In this document: piece after piece, positions 25,001 to 34,154 of the stretch | Numbering within the stretch: the first letter of the stretch is position 1 | Layout of the letters: each line of letters opens with the position of its first letter | Source: Bacillus salipaludis | GTDB taxonomy: Bacteria; Bacillota; Bacilli; Bacillales_B; DSM-18226 | Assembly: GCF_004358205.1 (NCBI RefSeq) | Contig: NZ_SMYO01000008.1 | Span: 248,001-312,000, forward strand | Length of the DNA stretch: 64,000 nucleotides | Direction: 5' to 3' | Position numbers and translations under genes: made by a program | The notes under the pieces: model-generated | What the model was told of the DNA's origin: nothing | Databases searched by the model: none | The model's input: the letters and a program-made list of their open reading frames with translations, nothing else

Positions 25001-26296
25001 TTAATAAGGAGATCTTGCACCCAAGTATCTTGTTTTCCAATAGGATACTGTCATGTCGGAGATAACAACACCTTGGTCTGCTGCACTAATGAATTTATTG
25101 TTGCCTAAGTAGATTCCAACATGTGATGGACCAGCTTTGTAGGTTTCAAAAAAGACTAGGTCCCCTACGCTTGGCGAACCAACTGGTGTAGTTGCACTCC
25201 ATTGTGTGCTGGTTGTTCTAGGTATTGAAATTCCTACATGATCGAATACATATTTTGTGAAACCGCTGCAATCAAAACCACTAGGAGTATTTCCACCCCA
25301 GCGGTATGGTGTGCCTATGTATTTTTGAGCTTCAGCAATTACTTCTTGGACCTTTGATGCGGAATTAACAGCAGGTTTTTGAGTAGCCTCTGCTTGTGGT
25401 TTCGCTGCTGGTTTTTGGGTCACATTTGTTTCTGGCTTCTCTGCTGGTTTTTGGACCGTAGTTGTTTCCGGCTTTTCAACTGGTTTTTGGATAGCTGTTG
25501 ATGTCGATGGTGCTGCTGGTTGAACAGACTCTTTTGAATATGTGTTTCCTTCAGATTTTTGAGTCTCAGTTGAACTGGACTTCACGGCTGGTTTTTGAGC
25601 CACCTTTGTCTCTGAAGGCGCGGCAGGTTTTACCGCAGTTTTTGCTTCCGATTTTGCCACTACACTTTTAATGATCTCTACTCGCTTCACAGCTGCTTTC
25701 GCTTTGGATTTGGTAACTTTTCTAGTTGCTTCAGAAACTTTATACGAAGCAGATGTTGCTTGGGCACCACTCACACTTAAGGTTTGTCCTACATGAATGC
25801 GGTCTGATGTTAAGTGGTTGATATTTTTAAGCTGTACAACAGATAGATTAAAACGAGCTCCAATTTCAGATAGCGTGTCCCCTTTTTTAACCACATATTT
25901 TTGGTTAACAGAGAGGGTCGGAGCAGAAACTTGAGTACTAGTTTTTGAATTTGGTATTTTTAATTGCTGGCCAATACGAATCAAATCTGATGATAAGCCA
26001 TTCAAGCTTTTCAGCTCACTAACAGTCGTACCATTCGCTCTTGCTAGTTTCCATAGACTATCACCAGGTTTTACGGTGTAGGTAAGGGTTAATTTTTGAT
26101 TTACATATATTTTATCACTTGAAAGGTTGTTCCATTCTTTTAAGTGATTGATCGAAACATTTTGTAAATGAGAGATTTTCCATAGACTATCACCAGGATG
26201 AACTGTGTATGTAGGTTCTTGTGCATTGGCAGTGGCTCCAAATGCAGTAAGTACAAGCCCGGCCGTTGCAGCTGCTGTTACTAGATTTTTTTTCAA
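25001..26296 (-). CDS. LysM-NlpC/P60 peptidoglycan endopeptidase (LytF/CwlS type)
   Basis: The 431-residue secreted protein has a signal peptide at 1-25 (AQEP follows the cleavage region) and three LysM repeats at about 29-71, 72-114 and 133-175. A low-complexity Lys-Pro-Glu-Thr-Gln linker of about 140 residues with QKPA repeats follows, then NlpC/P60 from 316. Catalytic Cys343 is in FDCSGF and His392 in PSHVGIY. Such enzymes cut the D-Glu-mDap bond in wall peptides during cell separation. The start is TTG at 26296 with AAGGAG 8 bases upstream. The gene is monocistronic. Confidence 0.92.
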   Translation of the reverse strand: MKKNLVTAAATAGLVLTAFGATANAQEPTYTVHPGDSLWKISHLQNVSINHLKEWNNLSSDKIYVNQKLTLTYTVKPGDSLWKLARANGTTVSELKSLNGLSSDLIRIGQQLKIPNSKTSTQVSAPTLSVNQKYVVKKGDTLSEIGARFNLSVVQLKNINHLTSDRIHVGQTLSVSGAQATSASYKVSEATRKVTKSKAKAAVKRVEIIKSVVAKSEAKTAVKPAAPSETKVAQKPAVKSSSTETQKSEGNTYSKESVQPAAPSTSTAIQKPVEKPETTTVQKPAEKPETNVTQKPAAKPQAEATQKPAVNSASKVQEVIAEAQKYIGTPYRWGGNTPSGFDCSGFTKYVFDHVGISIPRTTSTQWSATTPVGSPSVGDLVFFETYKAGPSHVGIYLGNNKFISAADQGVVISDMTVSYWKTRYLGARSPY

Positions 26297-26406
26297 CTAA
26301 AGCACTCCTTACTTTCATTATTAATACATAGATATAATAATGAAAAGTACAATCATGCACATCCACACAAAGTGGTAATACAGTAAATTTATTGAATATG
26401 TGGTCG

Positions 26407-26420
26407 TGTAAACGCTTTCT
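26407..26420. promoter_or_regulatory. Candidate cre (CcpA) site
   Basis: TGTAAACGCTTTCT fits the TGNAARCGNWWWCA consensus at all but the last base. It lies 110 bases upstream of the endopeptidase start. Confidence 0.4.
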
Positions 26421-26433
26421 ATTACAAACTATA

Positions 26434-26479
26434 GAAATAGCGGTAAATATTATAACATCGGGGTTTTACCGCTATTTTT
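26434..26479. terminator. Hairpin in the gap between Nudix and endopeptidase genes
   Basis: AAATAGCGGTAAA pairs with TTTACCGCTATTT, followed on the plus strand by T residues. No plus-strand gene lies before it, so it may end an antisense or small RNA, or act as a stem in the endopeptidase leader. The rest of the 26297-26646 gap shows nothing else clear. Confidence 0.5.
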
Positions 26480-26646
26480 TCCCATCTACCACTTGACCTA
26501 AGTAACACATTTGTAAACAATTTTTAATCTGTTAGAATATTTTTTCATAAATACTATTAGCCTAGTAAGAAATTCTGTTTTTGACGATATATAGACATTT
26601 TGACCTGTTTTGGATGAAACTGTCACCTAGCCGTTTATTAGTGTCG

Positions 26647-27096
26647 TTATTGACCTATATTTAGTTTTTGAATCAGCTTTAGCACTAACGGGCTGGTCTC
26701 ATCTGGTAATTCTCGTATCGGAAAGAATCCAGCAGCAAGCGATTCCACCCCATCCACTTTGATGTTACTGCTTTTAATATTATTTGAAGTATATACAATT
26801 GTAACTGGATAGAATTCATCGCCATTTTCCAGCTTTCTGAAATACTGCTCTCCTGAAAAAACATCTACAAGCTGAAGATGACCAATTTCAACTCCTGTTT
26901 CTTCAAAAACTTCTCTTTTGCCTGCCTCTTCAGCGGACTCCCCTAATTCCAGGAGCCCGCCCGGAAGCGCCCAGATGCCCTCCGGCCGTTTTTGCAAAAG
27001 AATTTCTCCTTGTTCATTGATCACGCCCACTACTGCGCCTACTAAAATAATCGCGCGGGTGCCGATGACTTTTCGCAATTCTTCAATATAGCCCAT
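26647..27096 (-). CDS. Nudix hydrolase
   Basis: The 149-residue protein has a complete Nudix box, [21 protein letters not shown], preceded by [13 protein letters not shown]. It resembles the Bacillus YjhB/YtkD-like broad group; the substrate could be a nucleotide sugar or nucleoside diphosphate derivative. The ATG at 27096 follows GGAGGATACTT; an in-frame start 33 bases earlier lacks a site. It is a single gene divergent from the EamA transporter. Confidence 0.85.
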   Translation of the reverse strand: MGYIEELRKVIGTRAIILVGAVVGVINEQGEILLQKRPEGIWALPGGLLELGESAEEAGKREVFEETGVEIGHLQLVDVFSGEQYFRKLENGDEFYPVTIVYTSNNIKSSNIKVDGVESLAAGFFPIRELPDETSPLVLKLIQKLNIGQ

Positions 27097-27227
27097 AAGT
27101 ATCCTCCAAAATAATTTTATTTCTATCATATCATTATTCCTCTATTACTAATTACTAGTGCAAGCCCTTTCAGTCTCGTGTATAATGGCTAACTAGAGTC
27201 ATAGACTGAATTTCGGAGTGGACTAGT

Positions 27228-28214
27228 ATGAACCAGCAAAAGAGCTATTCACGTTTTTTTACAAATAAATATTGGGTCGTCGTGGTTGCCGTGTTTTGCT
27301 CGGTTTTATGGGGGAGTGCCTTTCCGGTTTTAAAACTAAGTTATGATGAGCTTGGCATGGCAGAAGACGATTTATCAGCAAAAATTGTTTTTGCTGGAAT
27401 CCGTTTCATGATGTCGTCATTACTGCTGCTGTTTTTCATGCTCTGCGTTGATCGTAAGGCGCTCAAAGTAAACTGGCGGCAATGGCCAGCCATTATTGGT
27501 TTAGGGCTGTTTACAACGAGTTTAAGTTATTTCTTTTTTTATAATGGATTAGCCCATACATCGGGGATGAAGGCATCGATTTTAAACTCCAGCGGTGTAT
27601 TTTTCGTTGTTTTTCTAGCACATTTTGTTTATAAGGATGATCGCTTAGATTGGCGGAAGGTTTTTGGGTTGATTACTGGTTTTGGCGGTATTGTGCTGTC
27701 CAATTGGGGACAGGATGCCTCACTGGATTTTTCGTTTTATGGAGAAGGATTTATGCTTCTTTCCGGATTAGCCAGTACTTTCGGTACCTTTTTATCCAAA
27801 CGTCTGTCTGCTAATCTTCATCCGTTTGCTTTAACCGGATGGCAAATGTTCACTGGTTCGTTGATCATGCTCGTGGTTGGGGTTCCAAATCTTAGACCAC
27901 ACGCTTTTGAATTTACCGCGAATGCATGGCTTCTATTGGGGTATGCTGTATTTTTATCCGCAGCGGCCTTCGCCTTGTGGACTTCTTTGCTCAAGTATAA
28001 TAAAGCGGGAGAGGTTTCTCTTTATAAGTTCGTTGTACCCGTTTCCGGGACCATTTTATCCGTGATGTTTCTACCGGGTGAACATATAACAGTTAATACA
28101 ATTGTGGCCCTTCTACTTGTAGCTGTAGGTTTAGCGGCTGTGAATCAGAAAGGAAAAAAGGGCTTGTTTGGTTTAAGAAAATGGCGGCGGACTGAGGAGC
28201 AACTTTACAAATAA
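27228..28214 (+). CDS. EamA/DMT family transporter
   Basis: The 328-residue protein has about ten membrane helices in two EamA repeats: VVAVFCSVLWGSAFPVLKLS at the start and a second repeat from about 165 (LSGLASTFGTFLSKRL). The drug/metabolite superfamily includes exporters of amino acids, drugs and nucleotide sugars. The substrate is unknown. The start has GGAGTGG upstream, and the stop is inside a strong terminator. Confidence 0.87.
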   Translation: MNQQKSYSRFFTNKYWVVVVAVFCSVLWGSAFPVLKLSYDELGMAEDDLSAKIVFAGIRFMMSSLLLLFFMLCVDRKALKVNWRQWPAIIGLGLFTTSLSYFFFYNGLAHTSGMKASILNSSGVFFVVFLAHFVYKDDRLDWRKVFGLITGFGGIVLSNWGQDASLDFSFYGEGFMLLSGLASTFGTFLSKRLSANLHPFALTGWQMFTGSLIMLVVGVPNLRPHAFEFTANAWLLLGYAVFLSAAAFALWTSLLKYNKAGEVSLYKFVVPVSGTILSVMFLPGEHITVNTIVALLLVAVGLAAVNQKGKKGLFGLRKWRRTEEQLYK

Positions 28215-28241
28215 AAAAGAGCTTGGGGCAAGCTCTTTTTT
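28213..28241. terminator. Bidirectional terminator
   Basis: AAAAAAGAGCTTG pairs with CAAGCTCTTTTTT and is shared by the EamA gene and the convergent TerB-like gene. Confidence 0.9.
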
Positions 28242-28623
28242 ATTTTTCAAATGATAATTCTTTAATTTTTATAATCCAATCCTTGAAGCTTGCGAATTCA
28301 TTCGAATCAAATCCGAAGTATTTCTTGATGATTTGGACAGATTCGCTCTCTTGATGATGAAACACTCCATCTGAATAGATTAATTTAAAAAGTTCAACTA
28401 AGACGATATTTTTGGAACGTTCCGATTTGAATATCTTGAGTATATCCTCGATGGCAAGGCCCTTCAATTGATAATCCTCGAGTTCCATTTCTTTTTTATA
28501 TTTAGTTAAAATAGTTTCTTCAAATATAGATCGATTCCCGTCAATCGCGGCAATTAAGTTAGCTAATTCAAGAAATGCTTCTCGCTCTTCTGAGTGAAGT
28601 TCTGCAAGGAACAATACATACAT
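28240..28623 (-). CDS. TerB-like fold protein of unknown function
   Basis: The 127-residue all-helical protein has the TerB-type pattern: an N-terminal helix with EREAFLELANLIAAIDGNRS, and later LVELFKLIYSDGVFHHQE, where YSDG and the Glu following HHQ are typical. TerB-like domains bind metals and act in stress contexts, but no ter genes are nearby. AAGGAG directly abuts ATG 28623, so a TTG nine bases later (28614) may be the real start. Confidence 0.65.
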   Translation of the reverse strand: MYVLFLAELHSEEREAFLELANLIAAIDGNRSIFEETILTKYKKEMELEDYQLKGLAIEDILKIFKSERSKNIVLVELFKLIYSDGVFHHQESESVQIIKKYFGFDSNEFASFKDWIIKIKELSFEK

Positions 28624-28812
28624 CTCCTTATTTTCTTTGTTTCTTTATACGAATATTAACATATTTAGTTTAAATTATATAGAAAATAGGTAACTACTTT
28701 TTTCAAAGGATTATTGATGCATAGCGAGGGTTTCGCAAAGTTCCATAGGTTCTAAATTACCCATCCTGAAAATACAATAGTTTTGGTCTTATTCCCAATA
28801 GGAGGTCTCACG

Positions 28813-29595
28813 ATGAAAATTCAAAGACTTGGCCATGCTATGTATATTTTTAAAAGTAAGGAAGGGAAAAACTATCTGACTGATCCCTTTTTTGATTTAA
28901 ATCCCGGGTTTCCGCCGGATTTGGATACCGCTGCGTTCTATCAATCTGTTGACTGTGTTTTTCTAACCCACGGTCATTTTGACCATACAAGTGGGCTGTC
29001 TAAGATCGTTGAGCATAAACCTGAAATAATGATTGTTGCACAATATGAGCTGGCATTGATTCTTCTACAGCAAGGGATTAAAAATGTACTGCCAATCAAT
29101 TTAGGAGGCTCTGTTTCCTTTGATGATGTAAATGTTACGATGGTCCAGGCGAAACACACTTCCTCTTATAGGGAAACAGAAGGTACTCCTGTGTATGCGG
29201 GAGAAGCGGCCGGCTATATTTTTGATTTTAAAAATGATTATACCGTCTACCACTCAGGGGATACAGCCTTAATGTCCGATATGAAGTTAATTCAGGACGT
29301 GTATCAGCCTGAAATTGCAGTATTGTCCTCTTCAGGGCACTTTACAATGGGACCAAGGGAAGCAGCCTATGCGGTAAAACAACTGTTAGACGTTCATTAC
29401 GTCATACCGAGCCATACCTTCCCAACCAACGAAACCGCCGCATCACCTGAAGCCTTAACCCAATTACTCAATGCATTTCCAGTTGTTGATTTCATGGTCG
29501 ACAAAGACAAAGAACTAGAAAAGCTATTAAAGGACTACCCAAAAACAGCCGTCATCCCCCTCGGTTACGGAGAAGAAGTCACATTTGAGAAATAA
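28813..29595 (+). CDS. UPF0173 metal-dependent hydrolase (YtkL-like, MBL fold)
   Basis: The 260-residue protein has the metallo-beta-lactamase metal motif THGHFDHTSG, then KHTSS, HSGDTALM and PSHTFPTN. These are characteristic of UPF0173/YtkL proteins. It should be a cytoplasmic dinuclear hydrolase; the substrate is unknown. ATG 28813 is chosen for the TAGGAGGTCTCACG site; an in-frame upstream codon at 28783 lies before that site. Confidence 0.88.
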   Translation: MKIQRLGHAMYIFKSKEGKNYLTDPFFDLNPGFPPDLDTAAFYQSVDCVFLTHGHFDHTSGLSKIVEHKPEIMIVAQYELALILLQQGIKNVLPINLGGSVSFDDVNVTMVQAKHTSSYRETEGTPVYAGEAAGYIFDFKNDYTVYHSGDTALMSDMKLIQDVYQPEIAVLSSSGHFTMGPREAAYAVKQLLDVHYVIPSHTFPTNETAASPEALTQLLNAFPVVDFMVDKDKELEKLLKDYPKTAVIPLGYGEEVTFEK

Positions 29596-29611
29596 AAAAG
29601 AGGTGCTTTAT

Positions 29612-29660
29612 ATTCGACAAAATTCGGGCGGTGACAGGCACCGCCCGAATTTTGTCGAAT
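29612..29660. repeat. REP-like palindrome, copy A
   Basis: Arms ATTCGACAAAATTCGGGCGG and complement surround the core GGTGACAGGCACC. This is the longest and most symmetrical copy of the family. Confidence 0.9.
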
Positions 29661-29755
29661 ACATCCACGCCCCCCAAAAAATACCTAATAGCTTTTGATT
29701 GCCGGTATGATAGAATTTAGGAAAAGTTGATTGGGAAAGCGGAGGGTGAGCGGGG

Positions 29756-31030
29756 ATGGGAAAGGATAAGATTTTGTCGATTTTGGAGAGGGAGTTAGTG
29801 GTTGCTCTTGGCTGTACGGAGCCCGTTGCAATTGCTTTGGCTGCGGCGACGGCGAAAAGCTATGCAAAGGGCAATATCCAAAAGATTCATCTGTATGCGA
29901 GCGGAAATATTATTAAGAATGCGAAATCGGTTGGAATTCCAGGGATGTCGGCTAAAGGTCTTGATTTTGCTGCAGCACTTGGAGCAGCAGCAGGAGACCC
30001 TGATAAGAAGCTGGAGGTTCTTGATGGACTGACAGCAGAAGATGAGCTGCTTGCATTAAAGCTGATTGAAGCGGGAAAAGTTACAACCGGACAGGCAGAT
30101 ACACCGAAACGACTGTATATAGAAGTAGTTTTACAAACAGATCAGCAGACAGCAAAAGTGGTTATATCTGATAATCACAGTAATATCACCCTAATCGAGG
30201 TAGATGGAAAAACGGTTTTCCTTGGCGGCTGTGAAAACATCGGGATTCAAACCGATGAGGAAGAATTAGAAGAGCTTACCATTGATGAAGTCTATGATTG
30301 GCTTCTTACTATTGACTCTCATGACCTTGATCTTGTAATAAAGAGTATCGAATTAAATCGGAAGATTGGGATTGAAGGACTCTCCGGAGAGTACGGGTTG
30401 AATGTTGGACGAACCATTAAGGAAAATGTAAAAAAAGGATATCTATCAGATGATTTGGCTACTGCCGCTATGTCACTGGCTGCTGCAGGGTCTGATGCAA
30501 GGATGGCAGGTTCCACCCTTCCAGTAATGGCCAATACGGGGAGTGGAAATCAAGGGATTGCCGTTACCCTTCCAGTGGTTGCTGTTGCAGAGAAGTTAAA
30601 AGTTTCGGAGGAAAAAATGATTCGTGCGGTTGCCCTTAGTCATCTGGTTACGATTCATATCAAATCCAAGTTTGGCCGTTTGTCCGCCCTATGCGGCGTA
30701 ACGGCTGCCGGTATGGGAGCAAGCGCCGCGATTGTGTACCTGCTTGACGGCGGCCTTCCCCAAATTAAAGCAGCAATCCAAAATACGATTGGCAATGTTT
30801 CGGGAATGATCTGTGACGGTGCGAAAGCAGGCTGTGCAATGAAAGTCTCAACCTGTTCCAATGTCGCCGTTCAATCTGCCCTTTTGGCACTAAACAACCA
30901 AGCAATCCAATCAACCGACGGCTTCATTCACGACGACGTAGAAAAAAGCATCGAAAGCTTCTGCAAACTCGGAAACGAAGGAACCCGACAAACCGACCAG
31001 CTCATCCTGCAACTCATGCTCGAAAAATAA
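29756..31030 (+). CDS. L-cysteine desulfidase family protein (CyuA/UPF0597)
   Basis: The 424-residue protein matches the UPF0597/CyuA family over its full length: VVALGCTEPVAIALAAA at the N-terminus, a middle GSGNQGIAVTLPV, and a C-terminal cysteine-rich GMICDGAKAGCAMKVSTC. These supply ligands for a 4Fe-4S cluster. Archaeal and enterobacterial members release sulfide, ammonia and pyruvate from L-cysteine. This fits a genome with full sulfate assimilation, as a cysteine-detoxifying step. The start follows GGAGGGTGAGCGGGG. It is flanked on both sides by REP-like palindromes. Confidence 0.85.
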   Translation: MGKDKILSILERELVVALGCTEPVAIALAAATAKSYAKGNIQKIHLYASGNIIKNAKSVGIPGMSAKGLDFAAALGAAAGDPDKKLEVLDGLTAEDELLALKLIEAGKVTTGQADTPKRLYIEVVLQTDQQTAKVVISDNHSNITLIEVDGKTVFLGGCENIGIQTDEEELEELTIDEVYDWLLTIDSHDLDLVIKSIELNRKIGIEGLSGEYGLNVGRTIKENVKKGYLSDDLATAAMSLAAAGSDARMAGSTLPVMANTGSGNQGIAVTLPVVAVAEKLKVSEEKMIRAVALSHLVTIHIKSKFGRLSALCGVTAAGMGASAAIVYLLDGGLPQIKAAIQNTIGNVSGMICDGAKAGCAMKVSTCSNVAVQSALLALNNQAIQSTDGFIHDDVEKSIESFCKLGNEGTRQTDQLILQLMLEK

Positions 31031-31050
31031 ATCATGTTAACCCCTAATGA

Positions 31051-31077
31051 AAAGTCGGCAGTACTGCCGGCTTTTTT
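31051..31077 (+). terminator. Terminator of the cysteine desulfidase gene
   Basis: AAGTCGGCAG and CTGCCGGCTT form a compact stem followed by a T run. Confidence 0.88.
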
Positions 31078-31087
31078 GTATGGCCTC

Positions 31088-31136
31088 ATTCGACAAAATT
31101 CGGGTGGTAACAAGCACCACCCGAATTTTGTCGAAT
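31088..31136. repeat. REP-like palindrome, copy B
   Basis: ATTCGACAAAATTCGGGTGG pairs with its complement around a degenerate core (GGTAACAAGCACC). Confidence 0.88.
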
Positions 31137-31263
31137 CACCTATTTTGGGTAGGGACAGGGCGTTTTTATTTTTATACAAGCTCACAACGTCATAATTCAT
31201 AATATTTTGAATATATATAAATATGTTTTAAAACATTCTCACCGGAAAGGGGCATATGAACCT

Positions 31264-31374
31264 ATGGATATTTGCATTTCTTGTGGAATGGAATTGTCAA
31301 TTTTGGAAAGGACTCGAGCTGAGTGCTGGGATTGCAGGGATACGACAACGGAAGCTTATACGGAAGATGAATAA
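31264..31374 (+). CDS. Small zinc-ribbon protein (36 residues)
   Basis: From ATG 31264 a 36-codon frame reads MDICISCGMELSILE, then RTRAECWDCRDTTTE. Two CxxC pairs (CISC and CWDC) separated by 15 residues are the zinc-ribbon pattern. GGAAAGGGG lies about 12 bases upstream, and a strong terminator follows 30 bases after the stop. Both support a real small gene. The function is unknown. Confidence 0.6.
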   Translation: MDICISCGMELSILERTRAECWDCRDTTTEAYTEDE

Positions 31375-31403
31375 TGATTGCTGTTATAGATAAAAATGTT
31401 AGA

Positions 31404-31440
31404 GAAAGCTGCCTGATCATCTCTTAAAGGGCAGCTTTTT
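31404..31440 (+). terminator. Terminator of the small zinc-ribbon gene
   Basis: AAAGCTGCCT pairs with AGGGCAGCTTT and is followed by T residues. Confidence 0.85.
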
Positions 31441-31579
31441 CACCTTACTCGAGAAAAGTGGCCTTTTACGATGAACAGGATGAAAATATTGAAACCAAAT
31501 AAGAATATAATCGTATAAACCTATGTATCGTACAAGTTATAGAATTTCATTAAATTTATTATAGATGGGAGAATTAAAA

Positions 31580-31861
31580 TTGGGCTTAACCATTTTTCAA
31601 TTTGGACAGACTCTTTTTGAGGTATACTATTGGCTGATCTTAATATCTATTTTCGGTTCTTGGTTTCCGGCTTTTCACTCCTCCAAGATTGGCGGATGGA
31701 TTGGCAAACTAGTTGAACCATATTTAAGCATTTTCAGGCGGTTTATCCCCCCTCTTGGTCCGATTGATATTTCGCCTATCATCGCACTCTTTGTATTTAA
31801 TTATCTAAGTAGCTTTGCCCTGGAAGGCCTCCGCCGCTCGTTGACTTTCATTGGGGTATAA
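31580..31861 (+). CDS. YggT family membrane protein
   Basis: The protein has about 93 residues and two membrane helices. The YggT signature is present: YYWLILISIFGSWFP, then LVEPYLSIFRRFIPPLGPID and ISPIIALFVFNYL. A TTG start at 31580 is favoured by GGGAGA 7 bases upstream; ATG 31565 has no site before it. Relatives (YlmG in Bacillus) sit in the ylm cell-division cluster, but this copy stands alone and may be a paralogue. The role is unclear, perhaps in osmotic balance or septum-associated membrane organisation. Confidence 0.85.
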   Translation: MGLTIFQFGQTLFEVYYWLILISIFGSWFPAFHSSKIGGWIGKLVEPYLSIFRRFIPPLGPIDISPIIALFVFNYLSSFALEGLRRSLTFIGV

Positions 31862-31867
31862 GAATCT

Positions 31868-31905
31868 AGAGAAGACAGTAATCAGGACGGCTACTGTCTT
31901 CTTTT
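31868..31905. terminator. Bidirectional terminator
   Basis: AGAAGACAGTA pairs with TACTGTCTTCT between the convergent YggT and alpha/beta hydrolase genes. T residues follow on the plus strand. Confidence 0.85.
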
Positions 31906-31907
31906 TA

Positions 31908-32729
31908 TTACATATTCCTGCCGTTCGCAAAAGCGCTGAGATCTTGATTATATTTATCCACTGACTCCCAAAAGGGAGAATGCCCGGCATAAGCATAGAG
32001 GGAAAGAATTGAGTTTGGTATGATCTGTGCGTTTTCAATAGACTGTGCCGGATTAAGAATTTTATCCTTTACACCGTGGATAAGAAGAACCGGCAGTTGA
32101 ATGGTTGGAAGCAGTTCATCATAGGAAACAGATCTTGTGATGATCGCTTCACGAACATAGGGAGGAACCATTGTGTTATATCCTAGTATGAAGTAAAAAT
32201 CGTTCATTGTTGGATTTTGTGCAAACAGAAGTGTTACAAATTGCTTGAGAGCATTTGTACTATTAAGGGCTTTTTTGGATATGAGTCCCGGAATGATGGC
32301 CTGCATGGCTGGAGTATAATAGGTGCCGCCAGAGATTCCCGAAGAAGTTCCTACATCCACTAGGTTAATACCGGAGATATCCCCTTCCCCATAAATTTGA
32401 AGATAATCCAAAACAACCTGTCCGCCGTAGGACCAGCCAACCAGCAATGGCTTGTTTAGATTTAAGGCATGAATAATCGACTGGATGTCATCCGCCCAGT
32501 TTTGTGGATTGTGATACCCTTCCTTCGGCTTTTCAGAAAAACCGTGTCCGCGTAAATCCAAAGCAATTAAGCGAAATTGATTTAACTCCTTGGATTGAAA
32601 CTGATGAATCCAACTAAGATGGTTTTGCGATACATCATGAACAAAAAGGATTGGCTTCCCGTGCGGATTTCCACCCTCCACCACAAATAATGACGTTCCA
32701 GATCCTCCTTTAATAAAAAATGATTTCAT
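31908..32729 (-). CDS. Alpha/beta hydrolase
   Basis: The 273-residue protein has an oxyanion-hole region ILFVHDVSQNHLSW and nucleophile elbow GWSYGG (Ser about 97). The acid is in LLIHGVKDKI and the catalytic His in YAGHSPFWE. No signal peptide is seen. It resembles haloperoxidase, epoxide hydrolase and BioH-type esterases; the substrate is unknown. The start follows GGAGAGGTG. Confidence 0.87.
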   Translation of the reverse strand: MKSFFIKGGSGTSLFVVEGGNPHGKPILFVHDVSQNHLSWIHQFQSKELNQFRLIALDLRGHGFSEKPKEGYHNPQNWADDIQSIIHALNLNKPLLVGWSYGGQVVLDYLQIYGEGDISGINLVDVGTSSGISGGTYYTPAMQAIIPGLISKKALNSTNALKQFVTLLFAQNPTMNDFYFILGYNTMVPPYVREAIITRSVSYDELLPTIQLPVLLIHGVKDKILNPAQSIENAQIIPNSILSLYAYAGHSPFWESVDKYNQDLSAFANGRNM

Positions 32730-32784
32730 TTAACACCTCTCCAATAAAAGATACGTTATTATACTGGAGGAGTTGTCCAAAGGT

Positions 32785-32825
32785 GACAAAATTCGGGCGG
32801 TGCCAGGCACCACCCGAATTTTGTC
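32785..32825. repeat. REP-like palindrome, copy C
   Basis: GACAAAATTCGGGCGG and complement around GGTGCCAGGCACC, located upstream of the alpha/beta hydrolase gene and downstream of the MBL gene. Confidence 0.9.
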
Positions 32826-32857
32826 GAATTTAATTAGTGGCGATAGGCCGCTAGTTG

Positions 32858-33676
32858 CTATTTATATTCCCTCTGAATAATGGCGATATTATCCTTGTGG
32901 CAGGTTTTAGTGAAGTTTGATGGGAATGGCATTTCTTTTTCCAATACACCCATAGCCTTTTGGTCCTCTTTTTTAACCGCTGTAATTAATCTCTCTAGAT
33001 AATCTTGTGATAATTGAATTCTTCGCTTCATTTCCCCTTGACTTGTCGTCGCCTGCCCATGTCCAGGAACCATAACAGCAACGTTATGCTTCTCAAGAAT
33101 CTGCTCTGCTTTTTGGAGTGTTGCTTCGTATGCCTTTGCACTGTCGTAGATAAAGGGCAGCTCGAAATCAGATAGGTAATCACCGGTAATCCAAATGCCC
33201 TCCGGCTCGATGACCGTAAATAATCCGTCATGCGTATGGCCCGGCGACAGGTAGAAGGTTATCGTGGTATCGCCAATCACTAACTTCTGACCGTCTTCTT
33301 CGATGACAATATCGATTTCCTCCGGAAAAACAATTGGATAAGGTGCTTTAATGTAATTTTCATTATAAAATTGCTGGATTAAGGACACTTTTTGTTCCTT
33401 ATTTGGGTGGTCCCTTAGTCCATTGCTTCCAATTACCTTGGCACCCGGGAAGGCTTTGTAGCCAATGACATGGTCGAAATCACCGTGCGTAAATAGAAGG
33501 TATAGTTCCTTTTCCCCTTTAATCCCATTTACATGCTGTTTTATTTCTTCGATTTCGTGCGGAAGCCAGTTTGGGTCCACAACAAGAACAAAATCCTTAG
33601 CATCTACCACCGTACAAGTTGTTTGAAATAAAGCACTTTGAAACACCGTTATGTATTCATTTTCAAATTGGATCAT
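32858..33676 (-). CDS. MBL-fold metallo-hydrolase
   Basis: The 272-residue protein has motif FTHGDFDHVIGY, then SPGHTHDGLF and PGHGQAT, the metal ligands of the metallo-beta-lactamase fold in a glyoxalase II-like arrangement. No signal peptide is visible. The start follows AGAGGGAGACGCC. The substrate is unknown. It is a single gene. Confidence 0.85.
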   Translation of the reverse strand: MIQFENEYITVFQSALFQTTCTVVDAKDFVLVVDPNWLPHEIEEIKQHVNGIKGEKELYLLFTHGDFDHVIGYKAFPGAKVIGSNGLRDHPNKEQKVSLIQQFYNENYIKAPYPIVFPEEIDIVIEEDGQKLVIGDTTITFYLSPGHTHDGLFTVIEPEGIWITGDYLSDFELPFIYDSAKAYEATLQKAEQILEKHNVAVMVPGHGQATTSQGEMKRRIQLSQDYLERLITAVKKEDQKAMGVLEKEMPFPSNFTKTCHKDNIAIIQREYK

Positions 33677-33821
33677 GGCGTCTCCCTCTTTTTTTAAAAT
33701 TTTATGATTTATTTCCCCAATTATATCAAATCAATCAGGTTAAATATTAAGGATTGCATAAGACCAGCACTTAATAAATATGATAACAATAAGGAATCCT
33801 AAATAAAGGAGCTGTTAAAAA

Positions 33822-34016
33822 ATGGCCATCTTCAATAAAATCGCCTTATTTTTTGTTGTCTTATATTCCTTCATCATCATTATTAATACTTATTTAGGAG
33901 AAACGGAACGGGTTCAATCGAACGTTATTTACTTTCTTATGAACGGATTTGCTTACATCGTAACGGCAATGGAAGTGGAAAAAGAAAAACTGCTAGCAGG
34001 AGGATTGGAAGCTTGA
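33822..34016 (+). CDS. Small two-helix membrane protein, unknown
   Basis: The 64-residue protein has hydrophobic helices at about 5-25 and 36-50 and an acidic-basic tail (EVEKEKLLAGG). AAAGGAG lies upstream and a clear terminator downstream, so it is a real single-gene unit. No family is recognised. Confidence 0.65.
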   Translation: MAIFNKIALFFVVLYSFIIIINTYLGETERVQSNVIYFLMNGFAYIVTAMEVEKEKLLAGGLEA

Positions 34017-34033
34017 TTTTAAACTTCACCGCC

Positions 34034-34069
34034 ATAGATACCCAAAGACTTTTCTTGGGTATCTTTTTA
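34034..34069 (+). terminator. Terminator of the small membrane protein gene
   Basis: AGATACCCAAAGA pairs with TCTTGGGTATCTTTTT. Confidence 0.88.
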
Positions 34070-34133
34070 CTTGTATTATCATTGAAGCGACTGTCCGTCT
34101 GAGGAGGACAAAACGCCCCATTTGTCCACAAAC

Positions 34134-34154
34134 GGTGCCTGTCACCGAATTTTA
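34134..34154. repeat. REP-like palindrome, half copy G, overlapping a stop codon
   Basis: GGTGCCTGTCACCGAATTTT is the core and one arm of the family. The histidine kinase gene ends inside it: its last codons and stop (AAA ATT CGG TGA) are the repeat. Confidence 0.75.

Noticed and set aside
29685..29867. A 60-codon proline-rich frame opposite the start of the cysteine desulfidase gene.
   Set aside because: Shadow of a well-supported gene and its ribosome site on the other strand.
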